From Castellaniella sp049651205 (lineage in GTDB: Bacteria; Pseudomonadota; Gammaproteobacteria; Burkholderiales; Burkholderiaceae_B), in contig NZ_JBASBR010000011.1 in assembly GCF_049651205.1 (NCBI RefSeq), forward strand, positions 1-64,000: a DNA stretch of 64,000 nucleotides, written 5' to 3'. Both the position numbers and the translations under genes were made by a program. Shown here piece after piece: positions 58,572 to 64,000 of the stretch. Numbering within the stretch: position 1 is the stretch's first letter; every line of letters begins with the position of its first letter. The notes under the pieces were generated by a model. That model searched no databases, had not been told where the DNA came from, and worked only from the letters and a program-made list of their open reading frames with translations.

Positions 58572-60388
58572 AGCGAGCTTTGCGTAACGTGGCGATTATC
58601 GCCCACGTCGACCATGGCAAAACCACTCTTGTCGATCAGCTGCTGCGGCAGTCCGGCACCTTTCGCGACAACCAACAGGTGTCCGAGCGGGTCATGGACT
58701 CCGGCGATATCGAACGCGAGCGCGGCATCACCATTTTGGCCAAGAACTGTGCGGTCGAGTACGAAGGGACGCATATCAACATCATCGATACCCCGGGACA
58801 CGCGGACTTCGGTGGTGAGGTAGAGCGTGTGCTGTCGATGGTTGATGGCGTGTTGCTGCTGGTGGATGCTGTTGAAGGCCCGATGCCGCAAACCCGCTTT
58901 GTCACCCGCAAGGCATTGGCCCTGGGCTTGAAGCCGATCGTTGTGGTGAACAAGGTGGATCGCCCGGGCGCGCGTCCCGATTACGTAGTGAATGCCACCT
59001 TCGATTTGTTCGATAAGCTGGGCGCTACCGAAGAGCAGCTGGATTTCCCGGTGATCTACGCATCTGGCTTGGCCGGCTATGCAGGCCTGAACAGCGATGT
59101 GCGATCGGGCACCATGCGGCCCCTGTTTGACGCGGTCATGCAATATGTGCCTCAGCGTGATGATGATGCCGATGGCCCCTTGCAGTTCCAGATCATTTCT
59201 TTGGATTACAGCAGTTACGTGGGCAAGATCGGCGTGGGCCGGATCAACCGTGGCCGCCTGCATGCGGGCCAGGATGTGGTGGGTATGTTTGGTCCGGAGG
59301 GTGAGACCTTCAAGGGTCGCATCAACCAGGTACTCAAGTTCAAGGGCCTGGATCGCGAGCTTGTGGATTCCGCCGAAGCTGGCGATATTGTTTTGATCAA
59401 CGGGATTGAAGAGATCGGGATCGGCTGCACGCTGATGGATCCGGCCAACCCCGAAGTGCTGCCCATGCTGCATATCGATGAGCCTACCTTGACGATGAAC
59501 TTCATGGTGAATACGTCGCCTTTGGCTGGACGCGAAGGCAAGTTTGTCACCAGCCGCCAGCTGCGTGATCGTCTGGATCGGGAGCTGAAGTCCAATGTGG
59601 CCTTGCGGGTAAACGACACAGACGATGACACTGTATTTGAGGTGTGTGGTCGTGGCGAGCTGCATTTGACGATTCTGTTGGAAAACATGCGTCGCGAGGG
59701 CTATGAACTGGCCGTGTCGCGCCCGCGCGTGATGTACAAAGAGATCGACGGCGTCAGGTGCGAACCTTATGAGCTCCTGACGGTAGACGTTGAAGACGGC
59801 CACCAGGGCGGCGTGATGGAAGAATTGGGCCGTCGTAAAGGTGATTTGCAGGATATGGTGCCGGATGGCCGTGGCCGTACCCGCCTCGAGTACCGAATCC
59901 CGGCCCGTGGGTTGATCGGTTTTCAGAGCGAGTTCCTGACCCTGACCCGCGGTACGGGCCTGATGAGCCACATTTTTGATGATTATGCTGCTGTACGCGA
60001 AGGTGGTGTCGGCGAACGTCGCAATGGTGTGCTGATCAGCCAGGATGATGGCACGGCAGTGGCCTACGCCTTGTGGAAGCTGCAAGAGCGCGGTCGCATG
60101 TTCGTGTCTCCCCAGGATCCTGTGTATGAAGGCATGATCATTGGGATCCACTCGCGTGACAATGATCTGGTGGTCAACCCCATCAAAGAAAAGAAACTCA
60201 CCAATGTGCGGGCGTCCGGCAAGGACGAACACATCGATCTGGTGCCACCGATTGCGCTTAATCTTGAGTACGCCGTCGAGTTCATCTCTGATGATGAACT
60301 GGTTGAAGTCACGCCCAAGTCCATTCGCTTGCGTAAACGCTTCTTGCAAGAACACGAGCGCCGCCGTAGCCAGCGCGAATCGGCCTGA
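58568..60388 (+). CDS. typA: Translational GTPase TypA/BipA
   Basis: TypA is a ribosome-binding GTPase needed for 50S assembly and stress adaptation. The 606-residue protein has AHVDHGKTTLVDQLLRQSG (G1, about residues 12-30), RERGITILAKN (switch I), DTPGHADFGGEVER (G3) and NKVDRPGARPD (G4). EF-G-like domains and the TypA-specific C-terminal domain follow (RNGVLISQDDGTAVAYALWK, NVRASGKDEHIDL). It ends the nusA-type operon, with a strong terminator 42 bp later. Confidence 0.96.
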   Translation: MKRALRNVAIIAHVDHGKTTLVDQLLRQSGTFRDNQQVSERVMDSGDIERERGITILAKNCAVEYEGTHINIIDTPGHADFGGEVERVLSMVDGVLLLVDAVEGPMPQTRFVTRKALALGLKPIVVVNKVDRPGARPDYVVNATFDLFDKLGATEEQLDFPVIYASGLAGYAGLNSDVRSGTMRPLFDAVMQYVPQRDDDADGPLQFQIISLDYSSYVGKIGVGRINRGRLHAGQDVVGMFGPEGETFKGRINQVLKFKGLDRELVDSAEAGDIVLINGIEEIGIGCTLMDPANPEVLPMLHIDEPTLTMNFMVNTSPLAGREGKFVTSRQLRDRLDRELKSNVALRVNDTDDDTVFEVCGRGELHLTILLENMRREGYELAVSRPRVMYKEIDGVRCEPYELLTVDVEDGHQGGVMEELGRRKGDLQDMVPDGRGRTRLEYRIPARGLIGFQSEFLTLTRGTGLMSHIFDDYAAVREGGVGERRNGVLISQDDGTAVAYALWKLQERGRMFVSPQDPVYEGMIIGIHSRDNDLVVNPIKEKKLTNVRASGKDEHIDLVPPIALNLEYAVEFISDDELVEVTPKSIRLRKRFLQEHERRRSQRESA

Positions 60389-60430
60389 CACTGAGATTGG
60401 GCGAATCGCCCGGTAGCAGGTTTTAAAATT

Positions 60431-60468
60431 CCCGGGGCTTGGATGTGTATCCAAGCCCCGGGTTTTTA
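60431..60468 (+). terminator. Strong intrinsic terminator after typA
   Basis: A perfect 13-bp stem (60431-60443 with 60450-60462; cccggggcttgga) with a 6-base loop is followed by five T. It ends the rimP-to-typA transcript. Confidence 0.92.
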
Positions 60469-60484
60469 TGTGGATTTCTGTCTG

Positions 60485-60523
60485 ATAGTATTTATCTAAT
60501 AATCGATAATAGAGAATCAATTT
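60485..60523. promoter_or_regulatory. Candidate OxyR binding site upstream of katA
   Basis: ATAGTATTTATCTAAT (60485-60500) fits the OxyR unit ATAGntnnnanCTAT except at two positions. A second, weaker unit (ATAATAGAGAATCAAT) begins 6-7 bases later, matching the paired layout of OxyR sites. It lies 107-145 bp upstream of a catalase gene. Recognition is by eye only. Confidence 0.45.
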
Positions 60524-60629
60524 TATCAATATTTAAATCTTGTTTAGACTGCCTGTCAGGGATGGCTCAAACTGAGGGTATGGACTTTGCACTCAAGGCC
60601 ATGATCAATCTTGTCACCAGGAGAATTCC

Positions 60630-62066
60630 ATGAAGAAACTGACGACAGCCGCCGGTGCGCCGGTGGTCGACAATCAAAACATCCTCACTGCGGGTGCTCG
60701 TGGGCCGGCACTGCTGCAGGATGTGTGGTTACTCGAGAAACTCGCGCACTTCGATCGTGAAGTGATCCCCGAGCGCCGGATGCATGCGAAAGGTACGGGC
60801 GCCTATGGCACGTTTACTGTCAGCCAGGACATTACCCGCTATACCCGGGCAAAGGTATTCGGGCAGGTCGGCAAGCAAACCCCCGTGTTTGTCCGTTTTT
60901 CGACAGTGGCTGGAGAGCGTGGCGCGGCAGATGCCGAGCGTGATATTCGCGGTGTAGCCATGAAGTTCTACACCGAAGAAGGCAACTGGGATCTAGTGGG
61001 CAACAACACACCAGTGTTCTTTTTTCGAGACCCGCTCAAGTTCCCTGATCTGAACCACGCAGTGAAACGTGACCCGGGTACTGGCTTGCGTAGTGCCCAA
61101 AATAATTGGGAGTTCTGGACAGGCCTGCCTGAGGCCCTGCACCAGATCACCATCGTGATGAGCGATCGCGGTATCCCTGCAGATCACCGTCATATGCATT
61201 TATTTGGCAGCCATACCTTCAGTTTTATTAATGCGCAACAAGAGCGCTGTTGGGTAAAGTTTCATTTCAAGTCGCAGCAGGGGATTCGCAACCTGACAGA
61301 CGCTGAAGCAGCCGAACTGATTGGGCGTGATCGTGAAAGTGCCCAACGTGATTTATATGAAAGCATTGCACGCCAAGAGTTTCCGCGCTGGACACTCTTC
61401 GTGCAAATCATGCCCGAGCACGAGGCCAGTGCGTATCATCTCAACCCATTTGATCTCACCAAGGTGTGGCCTCATGGTGATTATCCCCTGATCGAAGTTG
61501 GTACTCTCGAGCTTAATCGCAACCCGGAAAATTTCTTTGCAGAGGTTGAGCAGGCCGCCTTTACGCCTGCCAACGTGGCGCCTGGTATCGGGTTCTCGCC
61601 CGATCGCATGCTGCAGGCCCGCCTGTTTTCGTATGGAGATGCCCAGCGTTATCGCCTGGGGGTCAATCATCACCAGATCCCGGTCAATGCGCCTCGTTGC
61701 CCGTATCACAGCTTTCACCGGGACGGCGCGATGCGGGTGGATGGTAACTATGGCGGCCTGACAGGCAATCAGCCCAATAGCTCGGGCCAGTGGCAGGAAC
61801 AGCCCGAATTCCAAGAGCCGCCACTCAGCCTTGAGGGGGCAGCAGATCACTGGAACCATCGTGAAGACACCGATTATTTTTCGCAGCCTGGTGATTTGTT
61901 TCGCTTGATGACACCAGCGCAGCAGCAAGCGCTTTTTGACAATACCGCCCGAGCCATCGCGGGGGTGACGCCGGAGGTGCAGGCCGTGCATATTCAGCAT
62001 TGCACCCAGGCAGATCCTGCCTACGGCGCCGGGGTTGCGGCAGCCATCCGTACATTGGGTGTCTGA
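60630..62066 (+). CDS. katA: Monofunctional haem catalase (small-subunit clade)
   Basis: It decomposes hydrogen peroxide to water and oxygen. The 478-residue protein is of the small-subunit type. The distal His52 is in RRMHAKGTGAYG. VRFSTVAGERGAADAERD contains the haem-propionate and NADPH region, NNTPVFFFRDPLKFPDLNH is characteristic, and the proximal haem-ligand Tyr is in RLFSYGDAQRYRLG. GGAG lies about 8 bases before the ATG. No signal peptide is visible. An esterase-acetyltransferase fusion gene starts 4 bp after it. Confidence 0.96.
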   Translation: MKKLTTAAGAPVVDNQNILTAGARGPALLQDVWLLEKLAHFDREVIPERRMHAKGTGAYGTFTVSQDITRYTRAKVFGQVGKQTPVFVRFSTVAGERGAADAERDIRGVAMKFYTEEGNWDLVGNNTPVFFFRDPLKFPDLNHAVKRDPGTGLRSAQNNWEFWTGLPEALHQITIVMSDRGIPADHRHMHLFGSHTFSFINAQQERCWVKFHFKSQQGIRNLTDAEAAELIGRDRESAQRDLYESIARQEFPRWTLFVQIMPEHEASAYHLNPFDLTKVWPHGDYPLIEVGTLELNRNPENFFAEVEQAAFTPANVAPGIGFSPDRMLQARLFSYGDAQRYRLGVNHHQIPVNAPRCPYHSFHRDGAMRVDGNYGGLTGNQPNSSGQWQEQPEFQEPPLSLEGAADHWNHREDTDYFSQPGDLFRLMTPAQQQALFDNTARAIAGVTPEVQAVHIQHCTQADPAYGAGVAAAIRTLGV

Positions 62067-62070
62067 GGCG

Positions 62071-63120
62071 ATGATTCTTTATTTGCACGGGTTCCGGTCT
62101 TCACCAGAGTCCTTTAAATCCAGTTTGCTGGCTGCGGCCCTGGCTGATCGGGGCCTGGCCACGCAGTGGTGCTGCCCGCAGTTGCCGGCCAGCCCGGCCG
62201 CCGCCATGCGGCTGGGCCTGGCATTGGCCCGGCAGGCCTTGGCAAATGCCGAGACACTCACCGTCATTGGCTCATCGCTTGGTGGGTTTTATGCCACTTG
62301 GCTGGCCGAGCAACTGGGGTGTCGCGCCGTACTGCTAAATCCCGTGGTGCATGCCTCGCGGGATTTGGCCACTCAGGTAGGGTCACATCGTACTTTTCAT
62401 GGCAACCATGCGTTCGAATTTCTGCCTGAATACGTGGATGAACTGGCTCGGGCAGAAGCAGATATTCCAGAGTTGACGCACCCGGAGCGTTACTTTTTGT
62501 TGGCGGCCACCGGAGATGAGGTACTGGATTGGCGTGAGATGCAAGAACGCTTTTCGGGTGCCCGGCAACATGTCATCGAGGGCAGCGATCATGGACTTTC
62601 TGATTTTTCCCAATGGCTCCCAGAGGTGCTGGCCTTTAGCCTGACGGGCCCGGCAGTGGCCAGCCAAGAGGGTGCCAGGCCCGGTATGCGAGCCAAGCAG
62701 GCACCCGTGGTCATCACCGGCACCTGGAACGAACTCAGCGATATAGCCGGTCCGATTCGCCTTGAAGTCTTTGTGCGCGAGCAAGGCGTCCCCCCGGCAG
62801 AAGAGATGGATCTTCAGGATGCACAGTGTGTGCACGCTGTGGCATACGCAGGTGACGGACAGGCGCTGGGTACAGGCCGCTTGCTGCCTGATGGCCATAT
62901 TGGTCGGATGGCGGTGCGCCGCCCGTGGCGGGGTGCCGGGGTAGGGTCTTTATTACTGAATGCCCTGATGGATGCCGCGCGCCAGCGCGGCGATACCCAA
63001 GTGGTGCTGGCCGCACAGCTGCAGGCCCGGCCCTTTTATGCACGCCACGGGTTTGTCGAAGAGGGTGAAACCTTTATGGACGCAGGGATTGAGCATCGGC
63101 AGATGCGGCTGCGGTTCTGA
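62071..63120 (+). CDS. Fusion of a YqiA-like alpha/beta-hydrolase esterase with a GNAT acetyltransferase
   Basis: The 349-residue protein has two recognisable parts. Residues 1 to about 190 are the UPF0227/YqiA esterase type: ILYLHGFRSSPESFKSSLL, nucleophile in GSSLGGFYATWLAEQ, NPVVHASRDL, and the acid and His regions ATGDEVLDW and GSDHGLSDF. After a linker of about 22 residues, residues 212 to 349 form a GNAT domain of YjcF/ElaA-like type: VFVREQGVPPAEEMD, LGTGRLLPDGHIGRMAV, RPWRGAGVGSLLL (acetyl-CoA loop) and ARPFYARHGFVEEGETF. In relatives these are often separate genes; here there is no stop between them. ATG 62071 lies 4 bp after katA. Substrates are unknown. Confidence 0.85.
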   Translation: MILYLHGFRSSPESFKSSLLAAALADRGLATQWCCPQLPASPAAAMRLGLALARQALANAETLTVIGSSLGGFYATWLAEQLGCRAVLLNPVVHASRDLATQVGSHRTFHGNHAFEFLPEYVDELARAEADIPELTHPERYFLLAATGDEVLDWREMQERFSGARQHVIEGSDHGLSDFSQWLPEVLAFSLTGPAVASQEGARPGMRAKQAPVVITGTWNELSDIAGPIRLEVFVREQGVPPAEEMDLQDAQCVHAVAYAGDGQALGTGRLLPDGHIGRMAVRRPWRGAGVGSLLLNALMDAARQRGDTQVVLAAQLQARPFYARHGFVEEGETFMDAGIEHRQMRLRF

Positions 63121-63131
63121 TCAGGCTCTTT

Positions 63132-63157
63132 AGGCAGCTCTGACAGGTGAGCTGCCT
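63132..63157. terminator. Hairpin between the convergent fusion gene and hisP
   Basis: aggcagctc (63132-63140) and gagctgcct (63149-63157) form a 9-bp stem with an 8-base loop. It lies between convergent genes, so it may serve both, but neither side has a good T-run. Confidence 0.45.
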
Positions 63158-63182
63158 GAGGGTGGCAAAGGCCCTCGCCTGC

Positions 63183-63950
63183 CTATTTGAGATTACCTGA
63201 CAAAAACTGCTGTAAGCGCGGGCTCTGAGGATTGTCGAAGATGTCGGTAGGTGTGCCAGTTTCTTCGGCAACACCCTTATGCAGAAACATCACCTGTGAG
63301 GCCAGATTGCGGGCAAATCCCATTTCGTGGGTAACAACCAGCATCGTGCGGCCTTCTTCGGCCAATTTCTGCATAACCTTCAGTACTTCGCCTACCAGCT
63401 CCGGATCCAGTGCAGAGGTGGGTTCGTCAAACAGCATCACTTCGGGCTCCATTGCAAGCGCCCGGGCAATGGCAACGCGCTGTTGTTGGCCGCCAGACAA
63501 AGAAGATGGGTATTGTGTTTCAGTTCTGGGATCCAGCCCTACCTTGGCCAGGTAGTGTCGGGCGCGTTCGGTGGCTTCTGCGCGGCTCAGTTTAAGCACC
63601 TGCATGGGCGCTTCGATGACATTGCCCAGGACATTCATGTGTGCCCACAGATTGAAGTGCTGGAACACCATGGCTAGTTTGGATCGTAGCCTGCGAAGCT
63701 GGTCGAGGTCGGCGGCGTGGGGCTCACCGTGCTTGTCATGCACGATTTTCAGCTCTTCGCCGTTAAGGGACACCGAGCCCTTGTTGGGTTTCTCTAGAAA
63801 GTTGATACAGCGCAGAAATGTGGATTTTCCCGAGCCACTGGAGCCGAGGATACAGATCACGTCGCCCGCATTGGCCTGCAAGGAAACGCCCTTGAGGACT
63901 TCGTTATCGCCGTAGCGCTTGTGGATATTGAGTACGTCGAGTTTGGACAT
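63183..63950 (-). CDS. hisP: Polar amino acid ABC transporter, ATP-binding protein (HisP-like)
   Basis: This is the ATPase of an inner-membrane importer for basic or polar amino acids. The 255-residue protein has Walker A GSSGSGKST (residues 36-44), the Q-loop region MVFQHFNLWAHMNVLGNVIE, the signature LSGGQQQRVAIARAL, Walker B MLFDEPTSALDPE and the H-loop VVTHEMGFA. The FNLWAHMNVLGNVIEAP segment and the DKHGEPH insertion are typical of HisP/ArgP-type histidine/arginine transporters. It is downstream of a permease whose stop codon lies 4 bp before this start. Confidence 0.92.
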   Translation of the reverse strand: MSKLDVLNIHKRYGDNEVLKGVSLQANAGDVICILGSSGSGKSTFLRCINFLEKPNKGSVSLNGEELKIVHDKHGEPHAADLDQLRRLRSKLAMVFQHFNLWAHMNVLGNVIEAPMQVLKLSRAEATERARHYLAKVGLDPRTETQYPSSLSGGQQQRVAIARALAMEPEVMLFDEPTSALDPELVGEVLKVMQKLAEEGRTMLVVTHEMGFARNLASQVMFLHKGVAEETGTPTDIFDNPQSPRLQQFLSGNLK

Positions 63951-63954
63951 GTTC

Positions 63955-64000
63955 TTATCGATGGGTAGCCAGATAGGCCAGTGTACGGTGCTCGTACCAG
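63955..64000 (-). CDS. C-terminal end of a probable amino acid ABC permease (partial)
   Basis: Reading into the window on the minus strand, 14 codons (ending LAYLATHR) are followed by TAA at 63955-63957, 4 bp before hisP. Position suggests the HisM/HisQ-like permease partner of the ATPase. The piece is too short to recognise on its own. Confidence 0.5.
   Translation of the reverse strand, partial: WYEHRTLAYLATHR

Noticed and set aside
58382..60529. Long minus-strand open frame (about 715 codons) opposite truB and typA
   Set aside because: It is antisense to recognised typA with codon bias that follows from the sense gene; its translation is rich in His, Gln and Arg with no family features.
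60439..60633. 64-codon open frame before katA
   Set aside because: It begins inside the typA terminator hairpin and overlaps the catalase control region; no family resemblance.

Overview
The window looks like a chromosomal stretch of a betaproteobacterium of the order Burkholderiales, most likely family Alcaligenaceae (the Bordetella/Achromobacter/Advenella neighbourhood). I base this on gene content and order: a TCA supercluster mdh-gntR-sdhCDAB-sdhE-gltA-sucA-odhB-lpd, a short methylcitrate operon, a four-gene ferrous iron system like ftrABCD of Bordetella, a phaC-phaB-phaR cluster, and long betaproteobacterial forms of TrpS, IF-2 and RluB. The DNA is GC-rich and almost fully coding. I see no prophage, insertion sequence, rRNA or CRISPR array. 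Genus assignment is inference from recognised proteins, not a search.

Layout. 1-537: gene-free DNA with short tandem repeats, a 207-bp element bounded by perfect 25-bp inverted repeats, and the terminator of the prp operon. 538-4484 (minus strand): prpB-prpC-prpD plus a tiny GNAT acetyltransferase overlapping prpD. 4675-22090: mdh, then divergently a GntR regulator, succinate dehydrogenase with its FAD assembly factor, citrate synthase, a DpkA-type reductase, the hybrid malic enzyme (minus), the 2-oxoglutarate dehydrogenase complex, and zapE. 22178-26974: trpS and a glutarate module (LysR regulator, glutaryl-CoA dehydrogenase, CoA-transferase). 27090-30779: a membrane redox module (DUF2271 protein, PepSY-flavodoxin-FNR reductase, ApbE flavin transferase). 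30817-38077: tex, a DinG/YoaA helicase, bamD, rluD, pgeF. 38215-41159: polyhydroxybutyrate synthesis and its regulator. 41331-44603: ftrABCD behind a Fur box. 44903-48580: nrdAB behind two NrdR boxes 32 bp apart. 48618-49767: an AraC regulator and an initiator tRNA. 49836-60388: scpB, rluB, then rimP-nusA-infB-rbfA-truB-typA. 60630-64000: catalase, an esterase-acetyltransferase fusion, and the end of a polar amino acid ABC transporter.

How the genes work together. The first third handles acyl-CoA and TCA carbon: propionyl-CoA enters through the methylcitrate cycle as succinate and pyruvate, glutarate enters through glutaryl-CoA, malic enzyme draws malate off, and surplus carbon can go to PHB. 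The ftr cluster and possibly the DUF2271/PepSY module serve iron handling. The nus-inf operon serves transcription and translation.

Most unusual features: a roughly 60-residue Hint/intein-like insertion in NrdA between two conserved cysteines, paired with an NrdB whose last metal-ligand motif is one residue longer than usual; the three-gene flavinylated membrane reductase module; the YqiA-GNAT fusion; the acetyltransferase coupled to prpD; an intrinsic terminator directly in front of rimP; and the 207-bp inverted-repeat element at the left end.
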